Shown: positions 40,306 to 52,313 of the stretch, in pieces
Layout: each line of letters begins with the position of its first letter
How positions within the stretch are numbered: the stretch's first letter is position 1
Source: Nitzschia sp. DOCU1
Taxonomy: Eukaryota > Bacillariophyta > Bacillariophyceae > Bacillariales > Bacillariaceae
Reading direction: 5' to 3'
Length of the DNA stretch: 64,000 bases
Assembly (NCBI GenBank): GCA_951394045.1
Contig: OX595985.1
Location: 5,642,001 to 5,706,000 of the forward strand
The notes under the pieces: generated by a model
What the model was told of the DNA's origin: nothing
What the model saw: only the letters and a program-made list of their open reading frames with translations
Databases searched by the model: none
Translations under genes and position numbers: made by a program

Positions 40306-40705
40306 CGTTGCCGATTTTGTGAGAGCAACAGAAATTTTGTTTCAACCGTTGGATGTCTACTATGGTCTACAGGGCTAACTTGCGCGATGGCTCTAGATTT
40401 TCCCTCCAACCCCCCCCCCCATCGGAGATCTGGTGAGTTTGGTTCGGGTGTCCAGGGGGTGGGTTCTCAAAACAGGAATTCTGTTTTTTATCCCAGCATG
40501 CCCCCATGCCGGTTTTCCAAGTTTTAATTCAGTCCCGTTGCCGCCGCTTCCACTTCCGCTTCCGCCACTTCCGTGCCCATTTATTTTGTTGACGCATGGA
40601 AGGTACGCACGGCCTTGTGCGCTCTAAAAACCCGCATGCTGGGTACGTCCTTCGGACATTTTATTTTTTTGGTTCTCAGAAGGATTGGAACGATAATATG
40701 GACCC

Positions 40706-41000
40706 TGACAAGAATCCGGCAGGGACTCTTAGGAAATGCGACGGCAAACGCGACGACAATCAACAGATGTGGCGGCACTTGCTCAACTATGCTGACGATT
40801 CTCCACAAACGACCAGGGAGAACCAACAACAACTACAACTATGCCTCTCTACGCTAGAGGCGCTCGATATACTTAGCTTTTTGGGGGAGATGGGTGACAA
40901 TACGTTCACGTAAGTGATTCTAAATATTGTGAGTTATCTACGTCTGCCGCCGACGGCGGTCACTCATCTTCGAGCATCATTCCTCGTTGTCATGCGCGCA
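40706..41000 (-). repeat. Copia A' LTR, left arm of palindrome
   Basis: 295 bp, TGACAAG at the left (the LTR 3' end TTGTCA reversed). About 95% identical to the adjacent inverted A LTR, judged by eye (about 14 differences). Confidence 0.8.
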
Positions 41001-41295
41001 TGCACGCATGACAACGAGGAATGATGCTCGAAGATGAGTGACCGCCGTCGGCGGCAGACGTAGATAACTCACAATATTTAGAATCACTTACATGAACGTA
41101 TTGTGACCCATTTCACTCCAAAAGCTAAGTATACCGAGCGCCTCTAGGGTAGAGAGGCATAGTTGTAGTTGTTGCTGGTTCTCCCTGGTCGTTTGTGGAG
41201 AATCGTCAGCATAGTTGAGCAAGCGCCGCCACATCTGTTGATTGTCGTCGCGTTTGCCATCGCGTTTCTTAAGAGTTCTTGCCGGATTCTTGTCA
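41001..41295 (+). repeat. Copia A 5' LTR (possibly truncated)
   Basis: Starts tgcacgcatgacaacg at the palindrome centre, ends ggattcttgtca. If the real LTR starts at TGTGTTAG, as the sequence before the 3' copy (48644) may suggest, this copy lacks its first about 50 bp. Confidence 0.75.
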
Positions 41296-42466
41296 GATTA
41301 ACAGTCGCAGTTTCGCCCCGCTGAGACTGCGTTTATCGTTTGTTACTTGTTACTGGTACGCTCCGTATCAGTCCACCTGAGCCCCGTCGCCGGAGCCCCC
41401 GATCGTCATCGTCGTCGTCGTCGACGGCGTGTTTTCTTGGTTTGTTGATTGCGTAGGGCGCCGTAGGTTCCCTACCGGTACTGTTTTTTTCCCGCGCTTT
41501 TACGCGTTGTTAGGCCCCTTTTGTCCGATTCGCCGAAACTGTCGGCTTGTCTGTCGACTGTAGTCTAGAGTAGCCGCGCGCACCGCACACCCGCGAAACA
41601 ACTCTCTCCCACCTGCCGACGGACGGCCGAGCTCGAAGGCGCACCACACCGATTCGAGAAGAGCCCGTTAAACAAAAGTGGCATCAGGTATTGGTAGCCT
41701 GCATACTGGTATCGTACTGAACGTGCAGGCCCAAGCCCCGAGTGGCATTTGGATTGCTTGCCTTACGACAGTACGTTACACAGTGCGGTCCATACCGGGA
41801 GAAGGAACCTCCTTTATAAAACCCCCTAGTTGACTGTACATCCTCTTGTGTGAGTGTACACTAGACAGGGACGAGAGCGTCCACGCGCTCAGTGTATACA
41901 TTGGAGAGTGTATCCTGGTTGTGGTAAGAGGGTCACAGTGGAGAGCGATCTGCCTGGCAAAGCAGCGTGCCTCGTGACTAAAGCCCGACGTAACATCGGC
42001 AGCCACTCAGCGCAGGACAGATAGCTGCTTGCTGTTTTAGAGGCGGTTCCAAATATTCGCGCTAAACTGCGTTGGTTGATAGGCCAGTGGGCGACGTACT
42101 GCCAGCTCTTGTACTACGGTACGGATAAGAGTGTGCTTATAAAGCCCTATCTCGAACCAATTGCCGGACAGTGCACGGAGTAGGACACCCTTCTGTCCGA
42201 AGTACCTGATTCGAGCTTGCCGTATCGTTCGGCAAGGTCTTCATTCGCTTCAGGTGACGTGTTGTCATTGGTATACAGTTTCAGTGCGTCTTACTGAGGT
42301 TGTGAGAGTGATAAGGCCTGATTTAATCAGCTCTTTCCCCTTAAGTGCGTAATCCGAACCCTTCCAAAGTCCGGGTTATTGCGCTATAACACTTTTATCT
42401 GGTGAGAGTTCCTAGTGTTCTCTCTTTGGACCTGTTCTCTAGGAAGCTTTAAATCTAAAAGTCATC
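41296..42466 (+). other. Copia A untranslated leader
   Basis: 1.17 kb without a sensible ORF, homologous in part to 32478-33053 (reverse). Contains a polyR/Y-poor GC-rich start (gattaacagtcgcag) where the primer-binding site should be. Confidence 0.65.
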
Positions 42467-45400
42467 ATGACCGACGATTCCACCGCCGGCATGGCATCGT
42501 TGCCCATCCAATTGGACGACCCATCCGGGATTGGTTCATCGATCGCCGGTATGCAGGTTGGCATTGACACCGACGTCAGCCCCGCCGGAACGCCACGTAG
42601 CGCAGGCAGCACTGTTGTGCATATGCCCAACCCCTCTGTGAACAGTGCGAATAGCACCCCTGCGCCCAGCACCACGTCATCGCATCACCCCAACGTCACG
42701 TCGCGTAGCCGAGCGGCGTATGACCACGTCATGGGTATCATCGGTGTTAAGCCCAATCATTGGGTGTACCGCGCACTCGAGGAACAGGGCATCTGTTCCC
42801 TCGCCGACCTGTTCGCCCTATGCAGGAATGACTTTGCGAACCTGTCCTTCGTCGACGAGACTGGGACTGTACACGTACCTAAGCTCGTCGATATTAACCG
42901 CTTAATGCGGGCGAAGGGTTTTGCCGTCCACAAGATGGCCGACGGTGCACACATGACTAACGCCGCCTGGCTGGCGACGACTCCACTCGAGTACGGAGAC
43001 TGGCTTGCTTCCCCCGCTTACGTCTATTGGGGTAACAATGCACACGAGATGGCACAGAGGGCGATGCACCCTCCAAATGATCTGAACGCACGTGCCCGCG
43101 CATATTACCCCTCCGTAGTTAACTTTCAGCGTGGCATGAAGCGTGACATGAATGTGTACCCTAAGTTGAAGCTTGTAGAGAACTTCCAAGACTGGGATCG
43201 GCAGATGCAGATTCATGCCCGAGCCCAAGGCGTTTACAACGTCATCGCGGATGAGCGCGACCATATCCGCCCTGTCACTGACGAAGACCGTGCTCTCTTC
43301 AAGGAACAAGAGGTCTACGTCATGGCTGTACTGAATAACTGTGTGCTTACTAATTATGGTAGAACCTTAATTACTAAGTATGGTGAACGTTCCTCCGCCC
43401 GCCTTCTATACCTAGACTTGAAGAAGGAAGCGACCACGTCTGTTGCGGCGCGCCAACAGGCCAATGCGTTGATGAAATGGTTATCAGCCACCAGACTGAC
43501 TGCTGATTGGCCGGACACCACGCACACGTTCGTCCTGTACTGGCACGCTCGCTACGAGGACTACCAGCGTCTCTCGCCGCCCGACATGCGCATGCCAGAA
43601 CACCTCGCTGTCAACCTGCTCCAGTGCGCCGTAGAAGGCGTACCATGCCTCAACCAGGTTCGCGTGACGAGCGACACGTACCATGTACACGTCTCGCTCC
43701 ACATCGGCCAGCTCGTCGACCCGAACGACGTTACTGCACCCACGCGTTCCCTCCCGTACGAGACATATCGCCAGCTCCTGCTCGCCGCCTGTGAGCAGTA
43801 TGACCAGGAACGCGCCACGCACGGACACCGCGCCGCCGGCAAGCGCCGCACCGCACGCGTCTACGCCACGGATGTCGCCTACGACGACCCCGAGCCTATG
43901 TACGGGGAGCCCTATGATGTCGCCGACGACGCGCCCGCCTTCGAGGCCTTTAAGGTCTCGATAAATACTCCGATTACTGAGCTCCAGCGTTATCAGGCCT
44001 ACCAGGCGCGTCTCCAGGCTTCCACGTGGCATGCACTTTCGCCCGACGGACAGCGCGCATGGGACACACTGACAGACGCTGACAAGGAGGTGATTATCGC
44101 CAACCAATCAGCCGCCAGTCGTGGGTCCGGGTCCAGTCGTACCCCAGGACGTCCGTCTGGCCGTCCACCCGATCGCGACCGGCGCGCTTCCCGCCCGCCC
44201 ACCCCGCGCACCGCCATGTATGCCTCGTCGTATCCGCCTAGCAATACGGGGAGCGATGATGATACTGATGATATTGCGGCAGCGGAAGACGAGCAGACCG
44301 ACGACACGGTAACGGCCATGTCTATCCAACAGAAGAAGCCGAAGTCGCCTGCCAACCTCGCTAACATGATGTCCCCAAGCAAGGCACGCCCTAGTAATAG
44401 TAGTCGTAAGGTTAATACTTGCGAGATTACCTACACTGTTTCTAAGGTTCAACGGAAGACCAACGGACAAGCACTGGTCGACCGTGGTGCTAATGGCGGC
44501 ATAGCAGGGAACGACATGCGCGTCATCCACATACAGCCGTACCGATCTGTCAAGGTAGAAGGCGTGGGTAAGCACCAACTAGTTGACATACCTGTAGTTA
44601 CCGCCGCCGGCGTCCTTAGTACCACCGACGGGGAGGTCATAGGTATCTTCCATCAGTACGCGCATATCAACAGAGGACCTAGTATTCTGTCCGCCGTACA
44701 GATGGAGGCCTACAAGCAACAGGTAGACGATAAGTCTTCTAAAGTTTCCGGTATCAAGCAACGTATTACTACTGTAGATGGATACGCCATTCCGATTAGT
44801 CTACGCAACGGTCTGCCGTACGTCCACCTGCGCCCGCCCAGTGATACCGAGCTGGCAACGCTTCCACACGTCATCATGACTAGTGACGTCGACTGGGACC
44901 CCCCCATCCTAGACGATGACGGGGAGGACCCGGACGACACGCGTCCATGTGTGAAGTCAACGGCCGAGCATGCCATCCACGACGGTTTCGACGAGTATGG
45001 TAACTACGTAGATGAAGACTTTTACGTTATCTCAACTGCTGTACTCCACGAGGACGCCCTGCTGCGCGAGTTCTCCAATCGTTATGTAGTATCCGCAGCC
45101 AACGTCTACCGGGACTACACTGTCATTGATAAGGCACCTCTCCCAGACCACCTCATGTACGTCGATACACATGAGCCCTTCGATGACTCCGAGGGCCCCC
45201 CGGGAGACCCCGAACCCAAAGCCGCGAAATCTCCGCACCCGGACACTGGCGATCCAGACGTTGAAGTCAATAAGTCCGGTGGTCGCGCTGTGAAGCCCGA
45301 AGAACCCGACTATGAGAGCAAAAGGCCCCTCTTCGCTTGGTTGCCTTCCGAGGTCGTTAAACATACCTTTCGGAACTCAACCCAGTATGCCCGAATGCCA

Positions 45401-48400
45401 GTAGGTACACATTTAAAGCGTACTTTTAAATCACCGTTTCCCGCTTTGAATGTACGTAGACGAGAAGAACCGGTGGCAACGGATACCGTCTATTCCGACA
45501 CGCCAGCTGTTGATAACGGCGCCACACAGGCACAGTTCTTCGTCGGCGTTCACACGGGCGTATGTGATGTGTTCCCGCTTTGCAACGAGCGACAGTTCAA
45601 GAAGGTCCTCGTGGACATCATTCGCATTCGCGGCGCCCCGACCAAACTGATTAGTGACTCAGCTAACTTAGAGACTAGTCAGGGCGTTAAAGACATACTT
45701 AGAGCCGTATGCACGCAGGACTGGCAGAGTGAACCACACCAGCAGCCGCAGAACGCGGCCGAGCGTAGGTACCAAACCGTCAAGCGGCTGACCAACACGG
45801 TACTGGACAGGACCGGCGCGCCGGCGTACTGTTGGCTACTGGCACTCACGTATGTCTGCTTCGTCCTCAATCACACGGCGTGCAAGGGGCACGGCTGGAA
45901 CATCCCGATGCGCCTGCTCACAGGAGTCACCCCTGACATTAGCCCGCTCCTACGCTTCCGATTCTACGAGCCCGTCTACTATGCCGTGAATGAGCCCGCC
46001 TTCCCATCCGAGAGCCGGGAGGCCCGTGGACGGTTCGTGGGAATCGCGGACAACCTAGGACACACCATGACGTATCGTATACTAACGGACGATACTCTAA
46101 AGATAATTGATAGATCCTTAGTTAGATCTGCTGAAGACCCTCTAGCCCCCAATATACGCGCCGACTACGCGGCTAAGGGACCAGAGCAAGTAGTTAGGTC
46201 TAGGTCTGATGAGTCCGACCGTGGTCCCGACGACGGTCACGCCGCCGAGGCCGACGCCGCGAAGCCGTCGTTGTCGCTTATCGACTACACGGACTTTATC
46301 GGACGGTCGTTCCTGCTCGACAAGGACGAGAACGGGGAGGTCCATCGGGCGACCGTTACCGAAGTCGTCGACTCCATCGACCGCCATCACTATGACCTCG
46401 GGCACGAACAGAAGCCGGTCATGTTCAAGCTCCGCATCGGCCAATCAGAGAAGGAGGAGCTGATGACGTATGACCAGGTCATCTCGCACATCGAGCGAGA
46501 ACTCGAAGGGAATGTTCTCTGGAAGTACAAGGGTATTGTATCACACGAGGGACCTCTCACGGCGAGCGACCCGAGGTACAAGGGCTCTATGTACAACGTC
46601 ATGGTCGAATGGGAGAACGGGGAGATTACTAGCGAACCCCTGACGACGATGGCTGCCGATGACCCGATTCCCCTAGTAGAGTACGGCATTAAGAATAACC
46701 TACTAGAGTTACCAGGTTGGAAGCGTTTCCGCAACCTCGCTAAGCGGCAGAAGAAGCTCTACCGTATGGCGAACCAGGCGAAACTCCGTTCGTTCAACAA
46801 CGCCCCCAAGTACAAGTACGGGTTCCAGATTCCACGGAAATACAAGGAAGCCGTCTGGCTCGACAAGATGAACCGGAACTCGAAGTGGGCAGACGCTACT
46901 AAATTAGAGCTCGCACAGTTGGACGAATACCAGACCTTCCAGGACGTAGGTAAGGTAGTGCCGGCTGGTCATAAGAAGATTCGTGTACACCTTGTCTTCG
47001 ACGTGAAGCACGACGGACGACACAAGGCCCGCCTTGTCGCCGACGGACACCTGACGGACATACCTGTAGACAGTGTGTACTCTGGAGTACTAGTCTCGTT
47101 GAGAGGGATTCGTATGATCACGTTCCTCTCTGAGCTTAACGGACTTCAATTCTGGGCTACTGACATAGGTAATGCTTACTTAGAGGCCAAGACCAAAGAA
47201 CGTGTCTGCATTCTAGCGGGGCCCGAATTCGGACCCGAAGTTGAAGGGCACATATTGGTCATCAAGAAGGCCTTATATGGACTCAGGACCAGCGGATTAC
47301 GATGGCACGAAAGATTCGCCGAGTGTCTCCGAAACGAAGGGTTCTTTCCATGTAAGGCGGAACCGGACATATGGATGCGGAAGAGCGGTGACGTCTACGA
47401 GTACATAGGGGTATATGTAGACGACCTCGCGATGGCGATGCTGGACCCTAAGTCCTTCACTGAACGACTAATGGAGACCTACAAGTTCAAGTTGAAGGGA
47501 ACTGGGCCTATAAGCTTTCACCTCGGAAGCGATTTTGTCCGCGATTCCGATGGCATACTGTGCCTCAAGCCCAAGAAGTACATCTCGCGCATGGTCCACA
47601 CGTACAAGGATCTCTTCGGGCACATGCCGAAGCGTCGCGTACGTTCCCCGCTTGAGAAGAACGACCATCCGGAGCTGGATACTACTCGCCTATGTAACGA
47701 TAATGAAACTAAGGACTACCAGTCTGTCGTAGGTTCTCTACAGTGGGCCGTATCCCTCGGGCGTATCGACGTCACGACGGCCGTTATGACCCTGTCGCGC
47801 TTCCGTGCGCTTCCCCGGATCGGGCACTTGGATAGGGCGAAGCGTGTCGTCGCGTACCTCGCGAACATGTCCGACGCGTGCATCCGCATCCGCACACATA
47901 TGCCTGACTACTCGGGAATACCAGAGGTAGAGTACGATTGGACGACGTCCGTCTAGAGACATCGAAGAGATGATTCCCTATGACGCCCCCGAACCCCTCG
48001 GGAACTATGTCCTATTAACCCACTACGTAGACGTGAACTTGTACCACGACATGCTAACTGGTCGTTCGGTCACTGGGATACTCCACTTCCTTAACGCCAC
48101 TCCGATCGATTGGTTCTCCAAACGCCAAGCGACCGTCGAGACAGCGACCTACGGATCGGAGTTCGTCGCCGCGAGAACATGTGTAGAACAAGTAATGGAC
48201 CTACGTAACACGTTGCTTTATTTAGGTGTCCCAATTCTTGGTAAGAGCTACATGTTCGGTGACAACGAGTCGGTGGTTAACAGTTCTGCTAAGCCCCATG
48301 CCAAGCTACATAAACGGCACACTGCACTTAGCTTCCATCGCGTTCGCGAGGCTATTGCAGCGGGCATAGTCGGCTTTTATCACATGCCTGGGCCTGAGAA

Positions 48401-48599
48401 CCCCGCCGACATCCTCTCGAAGCATTGGGGATACCAGCAGATCTGGGCACAGCTCAAGCCACTTATGTTCTTCGCTGGTGACGTCGCCAATATGGGAGAA
48501 GTAGAATTTGAGGAAGGAGAGGAAGAGGAAGAAGATTTGGAGGAAGACGGAAAGGAGGGCACCCCCCCGAGCGCGAAAGAGGGGAGTGATGGAAAATAA
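42467..48599 (+). pseudogene. Copia A polyprotein, 2-bp deletion before RNase H
   Basis: ATG 42467. Gag region to about residue 600; protease L-V-D-R-G-A-N-G-G-I-A-G near 671; integrase Asp-Asp-Glu in F-F-V-G..., L-I-S-D-S-A-N and N-A-A-E-R-R-Y (about 1020-1100); RT with F-D-V-K-H-D-G-R-H-K-A-R, T-D-I-G-N-A-Y-L and Y-V-D-D-L-A. At 47946-47952 gtctagagac replaces gtctacggagac of copies B and D: loss of two bases creates TAG. The RNase H part (Y-V-D-V-N-L, G-S-E-F, G-D-N-E-S-V, A-D-I-L-S-K) continues in another frame to 48599 with an acidic tail. Everything up to RT is intact. Confidence 0.9.
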
Positions 48600-48693
48600 G
48601 GTAGACGAGCGACGGACGGACGGTCCGCACGTGACGTCAGTAGTGTGTTAGTCAAGTTAGTCTTTCGCTCCGAGTGGTCGGACGACGCGCGCA

Positions 48694-48988
48694 TGCACGC
48701 ATGACAACGAGGAATGATGCTCGAAGATGAGTGACCGCCGTCGGCGGCAGACGTAGATAACTCACAATATTTAGAATCACTTACGTGAACGTATTGTCAC
48801 CCATTTCACTCCAAAAGCTAAGTATACCGAGCGCCTCTAGCGTAGAGAGGCATAGTTGTAGTTGTTGCTGGTTCTCCCTGGTCGTTTGTGGAGAATCGTC
48901 AGCATAGTTGAGCAAGCGCCGCCACATCTGTTGATTGTCGTCGCGTTTGCCGTCGCGTTTCTTAAGAGTTCCTGCCGGATTCTTGTCA
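48694..48988 (+). repeat. Copia A 3' LTR
   Basis: Matches 41001-41295. The upstream bases (from about 48644, tgtgttagtcaagttagtc) are shared with copy D and may be the true LTR start. Confidence 0.8.
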
Positions 48989-50251
48989 CATCTCTTCGAT
49001 GTCTCCGTAGACGGACGTCGTCCAATCGTACTCTACCTCTGGTATTCCCGAGTAGTCAGGCATATGTGTGCGGATACGGATGCACGCGTCGGACATGTTC
49101 GCGAGGTACGCGACGACACGCTTCGCCCTATCCAAGTGCCCGATCCGGGGAAGCGCACGGAAGCGCGACAGGGTCATAACGGCCGTCGTGACGTCGATAC
49201 GCCCGAGGGATACGGCCCACTGTAGAGAACCTACGACAGACTGGTAGTCTTTAGTTTCCTTATCGTTACATAGGCGTGTAGTGTCGAGCTCCGGATGGTC
49301 ATTCTTCTCCAGCGGGGAACGCACGCGACGCTTCGGCATGTGCCCGAAGAGGTCCTTGTACGTGTCGACCATGCGCGAGATATACTTCTTGGGCTTGAGG
49401 CACAGTATGCCATCGGAATCACGGACAAAATCGCTTCCGAGGTGAAAGCTTATGGGCCCGGTTCCCTTCAACTTGAACTTGTAGGTCTCCATTAGTCGTT
49501 CAGTGAAGGACTTAGGGTCCAGCATCGCCATCGCGAGGTCGTCTACATATACCCCTATGTACTCATAGACATCACCGTTCTTCCGCATCCATATGTCCGG
49601 TTCTGCCTTGCATGGAAAGAACCCTTCGTTTCGGAGGCACTCGGCGAATCTTTCGTGCCATCGTAATCCGCTGGTCCTGAGTCCATATAAGGCCTTCTTG
49701 ATGACCAATATATGCCCTTCAACTTCGGGTCCGAATTCGGGTCCCGCTAGAATGCAGACACGTTCTTTGGTCTTGGCCTCTAAGTAAGCATTACCTATGT
49801 CAGTAGCCCAGAGTTGAAGTCCGTTAAGCTCAGAGAGGAACGTGATCATACGAATCCCTCTCAACGAGACTAGTACTCCAGAGTACACACTGTCTACAGG
49901 TATGTCCGTCAGGTGTCCGTCGGCAACAAGCCGGGCCTTGTGTCGTCCGTCGTGCTTCACGTCGAAGACAAGGTGTACACGAATCTTCTTATAACCGGTC
50001 GGTACGACCTTACCTACGTCCTGAAACGTCTGGTATTCGTCCAACTGTGCGAGCTCTAATTTAGTAGCATCTGCCCACTTCGAGTTCCGGTTCATCTTGT
50101 CGAGCCAGACGGCTTCCTTGTAGTTCCGTGGGATCTGGAACCCGTACTTGTACTTAGGGGCGTTGTTGAACGAGCGGAGTTTCGCTTGGTTCGCCATACG
50201 GTAGAGCTTCTTCTGCCGCTTAGCGAGGTTGCGGAAACGCTTCCAACCTGG
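48989..50251 (-). pseudogene. Copia T, reverse transcriptase part
   Basis: Begins G/W-K-R-F-R-N at the insertion edge; contains F-D-V-K-H-D-G-R-H-K, Y-V-D-D-L-A and ends Y-G-D-I-E-E-M exactly where the Copia A LTR begins. RNase H is absent. Confidence 0.88.
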
Positions 50252-50467
50252 CCCCTGCGTTAGTACGGCCAACTCGCGCCGGCCGGGCTTCATTGTTCAT
50301 GGGCCTGCCGGGTCGGAGTTGGCAAACACATGGAAACATGTTAATATAATATATGGCGTTGAATAATATATTCCAAGTTGATTCAAGAGAAGCCCCCATT
50401 TGGTAACTTCCCCCAGTTCCAATTGCCCTATTAGCATCAGAAGCGTTAAATTATAAGCCTTGGAAGA

Positions 50468-50530
50468 ATCGTGACGAAATCGTGACGAAATCGTGACGAA
50501 ATCTTGACGAAATCATGGCGAGAACATGGC
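50468..50530. repeat. Left subterminal 11-bp repeats
   Basis: Four to five copies of gtgacgaaatc and variants (catggcgagaa), about 215 bp inside the left TIR end. Confidence 0.8.
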
Positions 50531-50752
50531 AGAACTTTGACACGGCTGTGACACAACCTTGACATGATATTGATAAATCCTTGACATAAATTGCACAAAG
50601 GCGACGATGGCGCCGTCGTCATCCGAGCTCTCTCATCTCTCTCTCTGCGATGATCGGCACTGCGACGGCCACGTTTCATTTGAGACAATACCCACTTTAC
50701 TCCATCTCCATAATCTGACAATCTGCAACTATATTAGAGTGGCGTTGTCAAC

Positions 50753-51256
50753 ATGTCATCCAGTGCTCCTCCCGTGGTGGCTAGCAGTAGCAATGGCGAC
50801 GTGAGTGCCTCATCACCTTCAGGAGGCAACAATGGGAATGCAGCGTCCGCAACGTCTACCGCCCGTCCGACCAAAGCCCAACCATATCAAGCTCTGTGGG
50901 ATTTAGATGGTCCAGCGTTGGACAAGTGGGTCAAGACGGTTCCTGCCATTCATGGTGAGTCGTAAGAGTCCAAACCAGTGATCGATGGACTGCAGCCCAT
51001 GTGAGGCAAACGATCGGAACTGCACGGGGAGGATTTCACTCGCACGTTTCTTCACTATCCGTTGCACTTCCGATAGTGTCGTACAGTTGCGCCTCCCTCG
51101 TTGCCTGTCTGACACCTCTTATTTTCTGTTGCCATTGAATTAGGATCTGACAAGAATCGCAAAGATTCCATGGTGACGGCTGAAGTTGCCGCTCAAGTTT
51201 GGAAGAACCTTTCTGCAGCTTTGAACGCCTTGATTGTCAAGTCGACGCTGTTGTAA
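50753..51256 (+). CDS. Small two-exon hypothetical gene (104 aa), possible captured fragment
   Basis: Exon 1 50753-50954, intron 50955-51143 (GTGAGT...TTAG), exon 2 51144-51256; the codon Gly is rebuilt across the junction. The N-terminus is Ser/Ala/Asn-rich, then A-L-W-D-L-D-G-P-A-L-D-K-W-V-K; exon 2 reads V-T-A-E-V-A-A-Q-V-W-K-N-L. Not recognised. Following sequence resembles a continuing protein in another frame (V-V-N-K-P-K-K), so this may be the 5' end of a captured gene with a frame break. A TATA-like tatatta lies about 25 bp upstream. Confidence 0.38.
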
Positions 51257-52313
51257 ATAAACCCAAGAAACACCTCGGTATCAGTGACAAGGCCGAACAA
51301 ACGGTTGCACTGCGTGTCATTTCCCCACCGATGAGCCTGTTCAATGACGTCGCGAAAGTTGTTTGCATCACCTCTGCTGCTTCTTCCGGAGAAATGGAAC
51401 AGTTGAGTCCAGCTTCGAAGATAGCACTCGCTGTGAAGGTTGTCCCAATGTCGCACGTTGTGTTGTTTCCAATGCACGGTAGGAGAACATTGTCTTGTTG
51501 CAATAAAGTTAAGTCAAGAGCGTCGGTGACTTCAGATTCCAAAGGAGAACGCCGGGGGAGTGTTGAGTTGCAGGTACACGTCCCGTCATCTTCTTGGTCA
51601 CGGCGAGTCTTGAGATCGTGGGCTGCGTACAAGTGCCTCCTTGCTCCTCCTTCAAATCCCGAAGTCATCTCATCGTCAATTGAGAGATCAGGGAATCCAT
51701 AGACGTTGGTCCGAAGGAGATCGCAGCCGTAGCAGATCACCGTGACTTCGATCCGGAGTGGTACGCTGGTGCCGCCCGCTCTCAAGTCGCCGGTGGCAAG
51801 AACCTTGGCGGAGGTCACCTCCAAGAAGTTAAACGGATCACACACCATACCTCGAAGGCTATTGTAGGCCCTGACTCCCGCATGTGGCCTGTTCCTCCAC
51901 TGTGACGTTTTTACCACCAAGAAGATGATGCATCATGGTGACTTCGATGAGCTTTTCGAATGGGATACTTCTTCTTGTTATTCTTGCTTTCTCACTGTTT
52001 TTGATTATCCTAGCTGAAAAGTGAGTGCGGCAGACGAGTTACACCTCCTTGTTCATGCACAGCAGCGAGGAACTGTACTACTAGAGTCGTCGTACCCGGC
52101 TAATGTCGTCAACACAAGATGGTAGTTATTGCTCTTTGAGCATGAGACGTAGCACCTCTAGTAATAATGTTCCTTTTGTCAACGAAGCAGATGACTGCAC
52201 CGAAAAACGTCGTATCTACCTCTTATAGTACTGTGCTGCTGCTGCCTTGTTCGCCAAGAATTCCAAGCATGATGACGATGCCCCACCTCCACCACCAGCA
52301 CCACATTTTTCTT
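51257..52313. other. HSF element interior, unresolved ORFs
   Basis: A 228-codon minus frame (51237-51920, only a TTG start) and plus frames overlap here without a recognisable domain. Probably captured exon sequence whose frame I cannot determine. 51960-52310 shows nothing coding. Confidence 0.35.

Larger units (their letters stand above)
33056..40696 (+). mobile_element. Tc1/mariner-type element, hosting gypsy2
   Basis: TIR left TTATCGTTCCAATCCTTC from 33056 and its reverse complement ending at 40696, extending about 36 bp (through tgagaaccaaaaaa). Flanked by TA at 33054-33055 and 40697-40698; Copia A has the uninterrupted site (ccataccggg, about 41790), proving the TA duplication. Without gypsy2 the element is about 2.0 kb. 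Further in, both ends share an inner block (gagaacccaccccctggaca ... gatctccgatgggg). It holds a truncated transposase and an opposing coiled-coil ORF. Confidence 0.88.
32478..41000 (-). mobile_element. Copia remnant A' (inverted), host of nested elements
   Basis: Two parts: an LTR at 40706-41000 and untranslated leader sequence at 32478-33053, both on the minus strand. The leader part matches Copia A 41800-42400 in reverse complement at moderate identity. About 490 bp of leader between the LTR and the match are missing: the LTR end TTGTCA joins directly to ggtccata. The coding part would lie left of 32478 but is not seen beyond the gap. A Tc1/mariner element interrupts the leader at a TA. 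Confidence 0.75.
41001..48988 (+). mobile_element. Copia A: Ty1/Copia (CoDi-like) element
   Basis: 5' LTR 41001-41295, untranslated leader 41296-42466, polyprotein 42467-48599 with one frameshift, 3' LTR ending 48988. The two LTR copies differ at about five places in 295, so the copy is fairly young. Left neighbour is the inverted A' LTR without spacer; right neighbour is inverted Copia fragment T, so no target duplication can be read. Confidence 0.85.

Noticed and set aside
43484..44107. 207-codon minus ORF
   Set aside because: Antisense of the Copia A gag region; codon bias alone keeps it open.
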